NCBI GenBank assembly: GCA_001414345.1
Contig: LLCB01000001.1
Location: forward strand, 124,001 to 188,000
From: Hymenoscyphus infarciens
Taxonomy: Eukaryota; Ascomycota; Leotiomycetes; Helotiales; Helotiaceae
Direction: 5' to 3'
Length of the DNA stretch: 64,000 nt
The position numbers were made by a program, and so were the translations under genes. The notes beneath the pieces are model-generated. The model ran no database searches and was not told the DNA's origin. It saw only the letters and a list, made by a program, of their open reading frames with translations. Below, piece by piece: positions 50,301 to 62,434 of this stretch; position 1 is the first letter of the stretch, and each line of letters opens with the position of its first letter.

Positions 50301-50702
50301 TGTGTGTTTTCGATTCTGCAATGAACGAGACTTTGGGCAACTTCTGAAATATATTTCCTGACCGAGGCGGGGGCTTTTTTTGGATTCGTCCTGTAATTCT
50401 ATAATTGGAATATCAGCGACTGAATAAGAATTCACAAGAAATGTGGAGAAAATCTAGACGAGTAAATAGTGCGATTGGGCCGGGGAAAACTTACGATCCA
50501 TTCTCTTTGAAGCTTTAAAAAGAGATTAAACGAGATGAAAGACACTCCCAATCCTATAGAAACGAGGATAAAAGCGATGAGAACCTAGTTTGTGTCAGCA
50601 TTTGGAAACCTTTTTTGATCTGTAAGTGAGAGTTACAAATTGCCACCAATCTATGAAAAGATCGTGGTAGTCGCCAGAAGCAACACCAGTAATTACAGCC
50701 AT
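41303..50702 (-). CDS. gtb3: Giant multi-spanning GT4 glycosyltransferase, Gtb3-type (galactosaminogalactan synthesis)
   Basis: This is a predicted polymerase/exporter of the galactosaminogalactan pathway at the plasma membrane. Nine exons join in frame to 2973 residues: 50702-50637, 50584-50495, 50398-49499, 49444-47438, 47382-46828, 46774-46366, 46310-46294 (17 nt), 46234-45546 and 45491-41303. An N-terminal span (VLIAFILVSIGLGVSFISF) precedes a barrel-like domain at about 60-350 (SQWDLLVFDP, GLSVYLEAS, VRGLVIRNG). A helical region and a bundle of about ten or more membrane spans (about 880-1410) follow. A long soluble part ends in a GT4 domain whose nucleotide-sugar signature SEGLPLALGEAALTGAPVVC, with the EX7E motif, lies near 2683. 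A 48-nt in-frame segment at 43301-43348 looks like a further intron; removing it gives 2957 residues. It is divergent from agd3. The name rests on this domain plan together with the agd3 and uge3 neighbours. Confidence 0.85.
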
Positions 50703-53251
50703 TTGGACGCACGATTCATCTCAACAGAAGTCAAAAACACAAGCACCATATAAGAGACAAAATTAAGAAAATATGGCAGGCTACAACCTTTCCCGGGGAA
50801 ATATTGCCGTGCCAAGGTCAACAAACGTCAGCGGAGAGTGCTATGGGTGACGGCGACCCCACGTGGGTGGAAAATTGAGAGATAGTGGGTTCGAAAGACG
50901 CAAGAAGCCCATGGTGAAAAAAGAAAACGGAAGAGACTTTGGTACATGGAGACATTTTCTTGACCATCACATCCGCTCAGGCGAGACTAGGGGTGCGTCT
51001 TTGGGGCTCGGGTAAGAGCCCCAGGTTGACGAGCAATGAATAGGCGGGATCTGTGAGATTTCTGAATACTTCAAAATCGGGCCGCCTTCCAATTCGCAGC
51101 CCATTGGGGGAAGGATGAGCATGGGGAAGGCCTTCAAACAGGGTATAGACACATCATCCTTCCATGGTGCTGGTGGTGGGGTTGACAGCCCATGCTTGGA
51201 GCAAAGGGAAACGCAAAGGGTCTAAAGGCTGAATAGAAGATGGCAAATTGACAGGGAGAAGAGTTTTCCAGAACAATGATAGAAGGCGGGGAACACGTGG
51301 ACCCCGAATTCATTCTGCAGTCAATATAAATATCAAATGGTGTTTTGGAAAGGGAGGCCAGCCATAACAAGGCGGCCACAACGGCCAGCTCTCGGGCACC
51401 GGAAATGAGGTCGAGAATAGAAGACTTACTTCGTCTGGCGAAATGAAGGATAAACCGGGGAGTCACTTTATATACTTTTCAGGGGATTTTTGGTGGCATA
51501 AGACATCGGAAATGGGGCAATTGAAAAGTATATAAAGTGAACCCCGCTGTTTAACCTATATTTCGCCAGAGACGAAGTACAGACCTGCAACTGCAACGGA
51601 CATATAATATTGCAGCTTTCCGAGGGCAGTCGTAGGGCCCTTTGGGGCCACTTTCACTGCGGTCCCCACTCCCCCATCTCGAGTAAACTAGGAAATATAT
51701 CTAGGCGTGATCGGTAGAGGGTCTCTGGGCGAAGCGGTGCTGATTTGGTGTTTGACAGCAAGGGGAGGGAGGAGGAGGACGACATGGGGAGGGAACGAGG
51801 CGTGGTGGCGAGAAGATGGGGATGGTGCAACTGCAGGCCGTATTATCGTATATTACGGAGATACGTAATCATGTCTGCACCTGCAGAGAAGCTTTGCTCG
51901 ACTCGTGGGCTGAGGGCATATTGAGATGCAGGAATGGCTGAGGAAGGAATGAGGTTGGTGTTTTGATATGCGGTCAAGGGTGTGATACTAGGGTAAAGGC
52001 GCTAAGTCCCGGGCCGACACTTTTTCCGAGATTAGTGGGGAAAGGCTTGCTGCCTCTTGTTCAAGGCAGGAAAGCAAAGCTAAAAACAACCTCGCTTCCG
52101 TCCACCTCACAACCAAACGTCCGTCCAACAGGTCTCCTTCCTCTTCCATCGCCTGTCCGCCGCATCCTCGATCACCTCACCACCACCTTGTTGATATTGA
52201 GATAACGTCAAGAAACACCTCGATTGCAACTATCACTAACTCCCGTCTCTGCAATTATCCCTCCATCTCGACGTGTTGCGCGGCTGGGGAGTCAGAACAC
52301 AGCCCGGGCCAGGAGGCCCAATTCAGCCAAATCAAACAACCACCGCATAACACCATCCGATCCAGAGATCTACGACGGCTCTCTATATTCACGAGTCCAA
52401 TCCTGGTCATGATGTACTCTGCAGCCGGAGAATTGACTCGGACTGGGCGACTGGCTCTTCAAAATGCCAGGAACCACAATATCCAAATTGGGTCACATTG
52501 TACCCTGACTCAATTGGCGAAAAAGTCCCTGGCACTTTCAAAGCCCTCCATCAGATCATGTATTGGCTGGTCCGAGTTCCGGAGCCGCGAGCTGCAAGTG
52601 CAAGCTGGTGGGTGACGCGGTCCTAGAAAGAGGTCCTAGGATGCCCTCGTTTGTACCAGTGGGTGGCAATTCATCCATAATGACCCATGGCGGCTATTAT
52701 GCAAGATCGCCAAAACACCACAAAACAAACAAATTCCTTCTCCGGTACATCGTGCGTGTCGATAGAGCAAGTGCTGCAAGTGCTTGGGGTTACGACTTTC
52801 AGATGTACAATTTATTCATTGCCGAACCCACCGAGTTCTCTGGCCATTTATTTCAACAGGTCCATTCGCTCAAGCCGCATTTCCCCAGATCTCCATTCTA
52901 TATTAGGCGGCGTTGCGGAGAGGGCGATTTCTGGGGAGCCATCGTAGCATGGGCTTATACCTAGGCCCAACCACTTTGCAACAAGTAACGTTAAGCTTGT
53001 GGTCGAGATGCCGAATCAATTTTTAATTGCACCTGTTCTTCCAAGTCCGCTCTGTGATGTGCACGCGCCGGGAACAAAAATCTGACCGATACCTTACTTT
53101 TCATTTTTTGAGAGTGCTAACCGCGTCAGCTCACTGGATTTCGAATTTTTTTTACTGTATATATTCCATGGTCTGTTCTTACTTGCCGTCAGCACATGTT
53201 CCCTTGATCCACGAATGAACTGCCGATTTCAAACCTGATCTCAGAATCACC
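50703..53251. promoter_or_regulatory. Long divergent intergenic region between gtb3 and agd3
   Basis: At 2.5 kb this is large for a compact fungal neighbourhood and may be the shared control region of the two divergent exopolysaccharide genes. It contains a near-perfect palindrome at 51427-51579 with mirrored TATATA motifs, listed separately. Open frames around 51963-52964 have no family support. I cannot name transcription-factor sites with confidence. Confidence 0.45.
51427..51579. repeat. Long inverted repeat with mirrored TATATA motifs
   Basis: The left arm (51427-51481) begins TACTTCGTCT and ends TCACTTTATATACTTTTCA. The right arm (51522-51579) is its reverse complement with a few mismatches and small indels; the inner 19 bp are perfect. 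The spacer is about 40 bp. The structure could be a miniature inverted-repeat transposon or a symmetric control element between divergent genes. Confidence 0.8.
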
Positions 53252-56127
53252 ATGTTGACACTGCAGATGAGGGCCTACTTGGCATTCGCTCTAGCACTGT
53301 GCTTGCCTTTGGCCCACGGATGTCGCGATCACCGATTAAACCTACGACGATCAGCAGGTGAAGAGCCGATCAACAATGACCAATCCATTGCACCTAAACG
53401 CACAGATTTGGCTCCTCTGGTCAACATTGCCGTGGGCCCGATCACAGTTAGTGTGAACACTTCTTCTGCGGTTAACGCATCGTCGCAAGAAGCTGCACCG
53501 CCTTCGCCATTTGCTGCCGCCTCAGTCAGCAGCACGGTTTTGGTTATTGCTCGGGACAAACCCTCGGCATACTCTGCATATTCGGGACTTAACGATCTCG
53601 GCATACCCTACACGGTCTTGCTGGTCCCAGCTAGCGGAGCTGCCCTGCCAAGACTTAATGATTCGGTTACACAGGGTAATTTCGGGCTGATTGTTGTCCA
53701 ATCAGAAGTTAGTTACCTCAACAGCAAGACAGGAGCATACGCCAGTGCTCTCACAGACAGTCAGTGGGCATCGATATACAATTATCAGCTTGAATTTGGC
53801 GTACGTCTAGTACGATTAGATGTTGCTCCATCAGCATCAACAGGGACGGTATCAATTGGCGGTTGTTGTTCGAGGGGAGACCAACAAATTTCCATTTCTA
53901 ATGATACCGGATTTGCCACTGCTGGCCTCAAGGTGTAAGTCTTCAATCCTTAAATCTCCAACAGATATACTAATGGCAAATCTAGTGGAGCAGGCGTTCC
54001 TACTACTGGCCTGTGGCATTATCTCGCAAACATCACAGACAGTTCAATCGCAACTGAGTTCGCTCAATTCTCTGCTGCAACTGCCGATGGCTTCAAGACC
54101 AAATCAACAGCCGGTGTGATCAATAGAATCAAAGGCAGAGAACAGGTCCGTCTCCTCCGAAGTTTGTCCTGCTCAAAAGCTTACTTTACTAGATGGTTTT
54201 TTTCATTGGTTTCTCGACTGATTGGAGTTTAACTTCCAATTTCTTGCAGCACGCGTGGATTCATTGGGGCACTCGGGGACTATGTTAGAGATATCATCTT
54301 AATGTCGAAGCAATCGCTGATTCTGAAATAGATTCTGGCTACCGTAGAGCAATGATGACTCCTCAAAGTAAGCTTACATCCTCAACTATTGCTTTAAGCG
54401 AACCTTGGCTGACGAACTTGTAGTTGATGACATGTTCCTGTGAGAACACCACTCCGAGTTACAATAACTGTACTAACAGAGGCAGTGAAACTCCTCTTTT
54501 TGATGCAAATACTACCAACTTCAGAGTTCTTCCTGATGACTTGGATATGCACGTGCAATGGCTCGAGACGGTAACCTCTAAACTCAACGCTGGGAGTGAT
54601 TGGTTTATTGAAATCGGACACAATGGCAATGGCAACATCGAGGTCAGTAAATAGATGTGTTTGTAATGCGAGCCATTTCTTAGCTGACAATATGAACACA
54701 GGACTCCGAGAAATCTAGACAACAAACTTTGTGCAAACCAGGACCAAGTGAGTATCTCCCGACGGGAATCCTTGGTTTTGTTACCACGTGACTTCCTTCA
54801 ACCCAGACTACTGATTTGCGAACAGTTGAGTATCCCGACCAAATAGATACACCACTTGAGTTTGCCAAGCCTCTTGGCTCTGGAACTGACCTATGGCCTG
54901 CCACTCCGACCGCCTATCCAAAATATTCGTCAAGTTGTACCGCCAACGATGAATTGATGCAGTGGTTCCAAGATACTACGAACCTCAATTATTTTGCACA
55001 TGTATCACATACTTTTACTCATCAGGATGAGAACAATGCTACATATTCAGATGTGTATAAAGAGATTACATGGAATACTGCATGGATGAAGGACGTAGGT
55101 ATTTCAAAAGCGAAGAAGTTTAGTCCTATCGGATTAATTCCTCCGGCTATCACCGGAATGCACAATGGAGATGCGATTAAAGGTTGGCTTGATGGCGGAA
55201 TTAAAAATGTTGTTGGGGATAATACTCGTGCATTACTTCTAAACCAGGTACGCACTGCTCAACTTATCACCTCCTTCCTATCCATATGCTTACATACACC
55301 TAGCAAAATGAGCATTGGCCACTCTTCTCAACCGTTGCTGCGAATGGTTATGAAGGCGTGCAAATCACCCCACGTTGGGCTTCCAACATTTATTACAATG
55401 TAAGTCTAAGTAAACCTTGGAAATTATGAAGCTATCACTGATGCAATTCCCAGTGCGATTTACCCAAGTGTACAACCGCGGAATGGAAACAATTCTCCGC
55501 AGGCAAGGGAACTTTCACGGATCTATTAGCTCTAGAACAAAGTGTCAACGTGCGACATTTGTTGGGTTTGCATCACGATGCTTTTATGTTCCACCAAGCC
55601 AATATGAGAGTTAGTGATGTTGATGATACTACCATCAATGGCGTTACCGGTCAGAATTCTCTTCTTATGTCATGGGTAGACACTGTGGTACCGGAGTTTG
55701 TTCGCTTGTAAGTCGAGCAGTTAAACCTCGCTACTTTGCGGAATACTAACATTCAATAGGGTCAAATGGCCTCTAATATCAATGAAACATGACGATGTAG
55801 GCCCATTTCGAGATCATAAGCCCTCATACTGTTCTAACTCTTTAATAGCTCGCCGCGTCATTCCTCTCACGAATGAATCGAGACAACTGCAAACCAAGCA
55901 TAAGCTGGATCATCGATAACAACCGACAAAGCATCACCGGAGCAACTGTTTCCGCCGGAGACTTATCCTGCAAAGAAAAGCTACCCTTCACTTTCCCCAC
56001 TACGGTCAAAGATGTCCAAGGGGCAACCAAGGAGCAACTTGGATCAGATCCATTAACACTTTGGGTCACACTGTCCGGGAAACCGATAACTTTTACCTTC
56101 ACGAATCCTGTTCCTATTTACGGATGA
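53252..56127 (+). CDS. agd3: Secreted galactosaminogalactan deacetylase, Agd3-type
   Basis: The enzyme removes acetyl groups from GalNAc residues of the secreted polymer, which makes it adhesive in Aspergillus. I predict 12 exons: 53252-53934, 53986-54145, 54193-54283, 54332-54367, 54424-54439, 54486-54642, 54702-54747, 54826-55247, 55304-55399, 55454-55707, 55760-55796 and 55849-56127. These join in frame to 758 residues. The protein starts with a signal peptide (MRAYLAFALALCLPLAHG, possibly from the second Met at 53267). Family motifs appear in order: HAWIHWGTRGLY, GYRR, TPQIDDMFLET with the metal-binding Asp pair, GSDWFIEIGHNGNG, VEYPDQID, FAHVSHTFTH with the metal-binding histidines, GLIPPAITGMHNGD, VGDNTR, ITPRWASNIYYNC and MFHQANMR. 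Exon 5 is a 16-nt micro-exon. Unspliced reading gives stops and frame changes around 54280-54450 that mimic a pseudogene. The intron-2 donor is GTCCGT. Confidence 0.88.
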
Positions 56128-58196
56128 TGATTCCTGGTGCTCAAGAAGATGAAGAAAACATGGCATGGTAGAGGCAAACTAATTTCCTGACATTTTTCTG
56201 CAACTCTTTTCTCATAGCTGCTTGCCGCTGCATTGCATAATTACATCAAAAACACGAGATTTAGCATTTTTCTTACGTATAATTTATTGAAATCTCATAG
56301 GTCATCCTTTCTGAGCGAATTCTAAGAACTTGTCACACTCTTATACATGAAAGCCCATCCCGTTCGAGCCCTTCCAATAAATGTCCTCTTCCAAGAAGGG
56401 AAAAGAGTTGGTGTTTCACAAATACTAAGACGCAATGCAAAGAAGGGGTCCATCCTAAAAGAAGAAAGGTGAAAAATTCTTGCAGTTACTCAAAAGGCAT
56501 GCACTCCGCCTCCGCTCCGGTCCCCAAATACACCAGCGAGATGCTCAATAATCAATCACCTCATCCTCAAACCACAGAACCCAATGACCGCCCCACAAAC
56601 CAAATCGCCGATTTCGCGGTTAATATCTTGGATGTAGCAGGGTGCACTTCAGGGCTGCTGGGGTAAAAGGACTTTCAACCAATCCCTTTCACTTCTCGAA
56701 ATTAACGACTTTCCCAATTCGTGTATACGACTTGCGACAAACCAGTCGGAAAATTCTTTTTTTCTTTTGGCAGTTCTGTCCTTGTTCACCGGTGTTGGTG
56801 GTGGAGAAAATGAGAAGAGAGGGGGCTAGTGGTTTTATATACCCCTACCAACCCTCTCCTTCTAGAATGCCATGCTACTCAACTTTCCCATGTCCGATTT
56901 CCCATACCACCACACCCACTGATTTCCCCACATCGCCAAAGAGGAAACCGTTCCTGAGCGGCGTCGGGGGTAGATGGGGTGGTGTGGAGTCGGAGGTGGT
57001 GAGTCTTACCCTGGCTGATGTCGCGATATTGCGTGCAGGAAAGACCAGGGAAGGAGTAACGAGGTTGTAAATAGTATAATACAACGTAATACTACTAGAA
57101 GTTTAGAGCCAATTCAAGCACAGCTAGCACCAACCCTTCTCTCCTATGGTCCTCTGTCTCATTTTTCTTACTCCAAGTTCTCTCACCCAGAATGTGCTCT
57201 ATCAAGGAGTTTCTTTCCAACACAATCCTACATCGGTCGTCGGCGATCACATCCCTTTTCGGCCTGATACATTACATCTCCATCAACAAACCTCCATCGG
57301 AGACTCGGAAAATTTTCTTAGCTTGTGGATCCTTCCGCTCATTGTAACCGTACCCCTCCTCGTGTATGCTAGGCTAGTGTAGACGTCCCGCCACAACCGT
57401 TAGGTCGGTCTGGGGATGGCGTAAGGCAACTGTTACTCCTTCCCCTTTCCCGTTTCCCCCCGGCTTGGTAAACCCGGATGGGGGAGGTGGTGTGAGATTT
57501 AGTGTGTGGACTTTGTGTGGACATCGTAAGGGAGTGTGGTTGTGAGTGGGGACCTTAGCGATGGTGTCTCAACATCGAAATCGGGTGAGGAATGAAATCC
57601 ATGATGGTGATCACAAGGTAGTTTGTGATGGTGCTGGGTTTGCGGTAGAGGCAGGGTAACATGATTCTTGTACCCAAGCACGCACCGAAGAGGAGAGGAT
57701 GGAAATGCACATAGAACAAAACAAAATAGATGGAAAATTATGAGCTAAAAACGATGACCCGTTCTTTATATGCAGGACAGAGAGAGAGAGAGAAATTGAA
57801 AGAAAATTACATCGACTAGTTTTCCCTGTTTCCTTTTCTAGTGGTAGAGAGTACAGGGATGTATATCTGTAAATAAACAGGCTGTTTTTCCCCTCCACAC
57901 AAGCGAGGAGGATCCGTGGACACTGTCTACTTGGGCTTCAGCCTCGAAGGTACCATTCCTAACCGAACGTCTCTCTGTAAGATCTTGCAGTAATTTTCAG
58001 TGCGATACTGAGGTTCTCAATCGCGGATATATCTTTATCCTCTAAACTAAGATGTCAAAAAGTAGCCACTTGTCTTGGAAGAAAATGATAGCTAGTTCAC
58101 CTACCTATTTCGTTTTCGTCACCCGAAACAAAACCAAAAGAAGCTTTCATTTGAGGGCAAGGCGTGATAATATCTTGGTAAATCAGTAAGCGAACT

Positions 58197-58289
58197 TACT
58201 ACCCCCCCCGGGACTAAATGTAGGGTGCACAGACATTTAGTATGGCACAGCGGCCGTGCGTTTACATTTAGTTCAGGGGGGGGGTAGTA
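58197..58289. mobile_element. Miniature palindromic element, unit 1
   Basis: The termini are TACTACCCCCCCC and GGGGGGGGGTAGTA, followed inward by ACTAAATGTA and TACATTTAGT. The 93-bp unit can fold into one hairpin. The core shares GCACAGACAT and CCGTGCG with unit 2. It abuts unit 2 through a common TA at 58288-58289. Confidence 0.7.
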
Positions 58290-58383
58290 CTATCCCCCCC
58301 CCTAATTACATTGTATGCGCACAGACATCTGCCACACTAAAACGACCGTGCGCGTACAATGTAATTAGGGGGGGGGGATAGTA
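58288..58383. mobile_element. Miniature palindromic element, unit 2
   Basis: The termini are TACTATCCCCCCCCC and GGGGGGGGGGATAGTA, followed inward by TAATTACATTGTA and TACAATGTAATTA. The 96-bp hairpin core GCACAGACAT...CGACCGTGCG is homologous to unit 1 although the arms differ. The outer flanks of the pair, ACTTACTA and TAGTAAGT, are themselves an inverted repeat, consistent with insertion at TA. Confidence 0.7.
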
Positions 58384-58942
58384 AGTACCAGGTAAACAGG
58401 GATACTCTCATCTAACCAACTTCCAATATCTGAAATACGCTCCGAACAAGGCGCAATTGCCCACGCACCCTAATCTCAAAAGAGTGATTTTAGTGATAGT
58501 ATCAAGATAGAACTTACGCGTCCCCTTTCCCCTTTTCCCCGTGGCTCTTAGACCCATTGCGGCTGTAGAAAAAATTCACGCCACAGGGTGCCCTTGGGAA
58601 CAGGGGGTGTTCAGTTCAGCCTCATAGAAATTAAACATGGGTGTGACCTTGTAACAAAGTTCCGTACCGAAGTATATTTATGTGTCAAACCATCAACCAT
58701 CACACCACCCAGCACCCCCACTCTAAATTAAAAGGAAATTTCCCTCTCTCGTCACGTTCAATTTCTATTGGCATATGAAATTCTCTCACCTTAAATTCAA
58801 ATATCTCTTGAACCACCGACCGCAACCGACTCCTTTCCATGAACCTAGAACGTCAGCGATCACGACATCCGACATTTTTCCACCCTCAAATTTCACAACA
58901 CATCACGGCAGTCAACATTCACAGTTAGACTCACGCAGCATT

Positions 58943-59137
58943 ATGTCGTCCGGAGGCATCTTTCCGCACACCCATCCTGTTGCAGAGTCAGCACCGAAGA
59001 AGAAGAGATTCAGTAATCGCTGCAAGTACTTCACCATCACAACGATTGCCGTTATTTTAGGGGTGGCGGTGGGCGTTGGTTTCTGGGCCCATGCAAATCG
59101 GAATATGCCTCATCCTACTGAGAAGAGGGTGGTGTGA
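58943..59137 (+). CDS. Small membrane-anchored protein or anchor relic (Ega3-like N-terminus)
   Basis: From the ATG at 58943 there are 64 residues: a short hydrophilic N-terminus, a basic KKKRFSNRCK stretch, one membrane span (YFTITTIAVILGVAVGVGFW) and a short tail. The frame is open upstream to 58775. A short cytoplasmic part, basic residues and one span form the plan of the N-terminus of Ega3, the membrane-anchored GH114 endo-galactosaminidase found in the Aspergillus GAG cluster at this relative place. Nothing like a GH114 catalytic domain follows. It may be a genuine small protein, the stump of a lost ega3, or chance. Confidence 0.35.
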   Translation: MSSGGIFPHTHPVAESAPKKKRFSNRCKYFTITTIAVILGVAVGVGFWAHANRNMPHPTEKRVV

Positions 59138-62100
59138 TGGAAGCGGTTGATATTTGTGAGATCAACATGTGCAGGTTTTGATGGATAAGAATTCAAGTTG
59201 GAATTGATGGAAAGAATTGGTTTGTTCTCTAAGCCGCCGAAAATGTCGAAACGTTTTCCCCGTTCTGGATACGATTCCTCGCCAACAAGTCTTTCATCAC
59301 AAGCGCTCGAAAAATCGCCATTACCGGTCAGTCGAGTTTTCCGGAAGGTCTATAATCCATATCGAAACAAGACCCTCGGATTCGTAAAAATTGTACATGC
59401 GGTGTCCAACTTTGGCATCGGTGTCCGAAAGTCCACAGTCGTTGAGCTTCTAGAAGCTTGTATGCCAGTTTAAGATTATAGCCCGATTTCGGATCTAGGT
59501 TTTGATTCGCCGAAGTAATAACTTCCTAAATTAGAAGACCTTGAGTTGGCAAAAGAAGGGTCGGGGCAGTTGATGAATTGACACAGGGACAGCGTTTAGA
59601 GAGTCTGAGGTATTCATTTTGATGTGTAGTGTTTTGTCGGTCTTTCTCAGTGGGTTGGTGGTTAGAATTACTGGCAGCAAGAGATTTCCATGTAAGAATA
59701 GCTGTGTTCTCGATGTGTTCGGAATAGATTGCATAATCGGTGGTTGTATCTCAAGTACTTAGCCAAAGACATATCCAAGCCCCGGTTTTCAAGGATCAAC
59801 ACAGGGTATGGTTCTCCAGCTCAAAAGTTGGCACCCTCCGTGACTAGCTCGGGCTTGCATCCATTCTTTTTCCAAGTAGTGGATTAACTTTCTTGCTGAT
59901 GAACGGATTCAGCCTGTAAGAGCTGCATATAGGCTGCATCTCGTCCATAGATGAAAAGAACGCCATGAAAACGCCATTGTTGGTTGAATCGACGTGTTTA
60001 AATGCACGACCTCTTCGAAGGACGCACTTCGTGTGCTCGGATTCGACAATATGGCGAGCTGAGTTGGAATGTGTCGACACCACCTGATATGGAGATCTTG
60101 AATTTCTCGAAAGGATATCTGACCATAAAGATATTCAGCCAGAATTTCGCACGAGGAACACCCACTAGAGGTGCAGGAAAGGGCTCGAACCCAGATTTGT
60201 CGCTGTTGAACAGAAAATATCGGAGTCCGACTGAAGTTCGAACCGTAGGATCTAGATTTTGTACATGCACCCAAGCATTGCAAGAATCGGGCTTGCATAT
60301 GCGTGGGCACATCATATGCAGATCATCTATCTCAAACCCTGACAAGCTGCCTCCGGATGCGACAAGACAAATTCCCTTGCTCAAAAAGGGTCTAACCTGA
60401 GTAAAGGTGTAGTTTCCGTTAATCTTTTGCTGCCCCACCCCTAGAGCAGCAACCTTGACCACAATGTCGGAAACGTGCCGCGCGGTCTGGAGAAGATCCA
60501 AGGTAATGAGTACTTAATGCCTGCTTTGTGGGGTATTATCCATGTTGATTCCGTCGTTTGGAAATGCCATGGCTCAAGAATCTTCTTCATGACATCGGCC
60601 AAGGTGGGACGAGGTCAAAAGTCGCCCTCTTTCGCAGTGAGCAGGAAATTATTGATTGAGCACAGCCCAATTGTAACGTCGTTGCCGAATTTGACGCCCG
60701 TTTCTCGTGATTGCGACGGCAATACCCCCTTTTATTTCGGTAAGTAGGGCCGCCTAAAAGATTCGAGCTGAAGTCCTATGCATGTAGAGTGGTTTTCAAA
60801 ATACTCTTGCAGGCTAGTAGCTCCATGCATTGTTGCCCCAGTTCAATAGAAGTACCTAGATGGAGATTAAAAGTACCATCCTGGGGTTTTACTCGCTGTG
60901 CCAAGGACGCACTGTGTGGAATATCGATTTTCTGCGAGCATGGGCATGAAAAAAATTCGATGAGGGAGGCTGAAGAAGCAACTGATGTCCAACAAAATTT
61001 GCTTTTCCCCGATTAAAACCCGGAAGACCACACAACTTCCAGTTCAGTATTAGCCTCAATCAACACTTGGTTTGCCAGGTACAGAATTGTTCTAAACCAG
61101 GAATTTGTATAATTCCAACTCAGGTATCGTTCCAACGAACGAAAAATGTGTTTAGTGCCTCGGGAAATCCGACTATTCTACCCATCGCTTGGGTAAATCT
61201 TGCACAGTGTTCCCGCCACACTATGTTCCCCGCAAAATCCCTAAATGTGTTTGATTACGAATGCCACACGGCATATCTTATGATCGAGATTGCCGATGTC
61301 GGTGTGCTTGGAAAGAAGAAGAAAAGACAGTGATTTTAACGAGAAGTAGCACAATTCTTGCATCAATCCATTCGACGAACGCGGATTGCACCCACACCAT
61401 TTCCCCCAGATAAAAGAACATTAGGCAGTGCTTTCCGGAAAGGAAAAAAACCCCTAATATTTTGTCACCATTGGGGCACATGATTGACAGTGGCAAGCCA
61501 ATATTCCGAATGGTTTGGAGGCGGTTGTGTTCATCCAGGGGAAAACTCGTGGTGGGAGGGAACCGCTGACCCCAATACTAGGCTGCCAAGGAATTGGATG
61601 TTTATAGATTCCACTGACTTGGGAGGCAAATAATTGTAAAGGTAAGCCATAAGTGCCTGATTGCTTTCGGATCAAGGGCATTGCGTGAAGACAGCACAAG
61701 TATTAGAGACCTGGTTGAGGTATTTCAAACTCACTGGGATAGATTTAGTATCAATAACGAGATGTCATGGGAGCTGACCGAGACATACCTTATTCCACAG
61801 TCGTAAATGTACGTGGCCGTAGAGTTGGCCCATTCTGTCAAGAGACTAAACGAGGTATTCCGTCACCTTCCGTTCCCATTTTTTTCTGGTATCTTTTAAG
61901 CATAACGCGCGGCTTCAGGTGGCAATGATTAAAGCCTGGCTACAAGGATTAGCAAAGAGTTTCCATGGAAACGACCTTCTGAAAAAAGAAACTGCACAAA
62001 GAGGGTTGTGTGGGGAGGATTACATGGTGCAATGGACAGGTACCACGGAATTCCCCGGACTGAACCTTATAGAGAAAAGAACGCAGCAACGTGCCCGATT

Positions 62101-62434
62101 CTCTGAAAAATTTCCGTGCGTGCATTTCAAGGGGCTTCTAGAAGCAGAATTTCAATATAGAATTCCTTCCAGCAATATACCGCCAAATTTACCACGGCTG
62201 AGCGGGAACAAGAAGGCAGGAGCGGTGCCATATTGGCCAGACCAGCATCATCCGGAACCATTTTTTATCACGCGAGAGAAATACGTTCTTGCGAGGCTGC
62301 TGCAGTAAGACACAAAACTTACACTTCCATTTTCCAATGCGGAAGTATAAAGAGATGTAGAGTGTGAAACCCATAAGCTTTTCTTGACCACACCTCCAAG
62401 TCTTCGATTGCAGGGTTATATTCTTTTTTCGAAA
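59138..62434. other. 3.3-kb stretch without a recognisable gene, possible relics
   Basis: Several open frames of 60-170 codons exist on both strands, for example 59998-60501 minus, with a PRPTLADVMKKILEPW stretch just upstream at about 60610-60560. They change frame repeatedly and I cannot assemble a family. By position, sph3 and ega3 homologues might be expected here, but I see none of their motifs. It may contain decayed genes. Confidence 0.4.

Larger units (their letters stand above)
56128..58942. other. 2.8-kb gene-free stretch
   Basis: No gene is supported between agd3 and the small membrane-anchor frame. It contains an AG dinucleotide run at 57778-57792 and the two head-to-tail palindromes at 58197-58383, listed separately. 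The open frame at 58775 that runs into the small membrane-anchor ORF has an unlikely N-terminus. Confidence 0.5.

Noticed and set aside
51963..52964. Series of open frames between gtb3 and agd3
   Set aside because: Short, overlapping, in several frames and without a family; more likely regulatory DNA.
54280..54450. Apparent stop codons and a frameshift in agd3
   Set aside because: Two short introns and a 16-nt exon restore the frame and exactly recover the conserved GLY-GYRR-IDDMFLET order, so the gene is probably intact.
59998..60501. 167-codon open frame on the minus strand with a kinase-like PRPTLADVMKKIL stretch upstream
   Set aside because: The neighbouring frames do not join to a known fold and stops intervene; too weak to call a gene.
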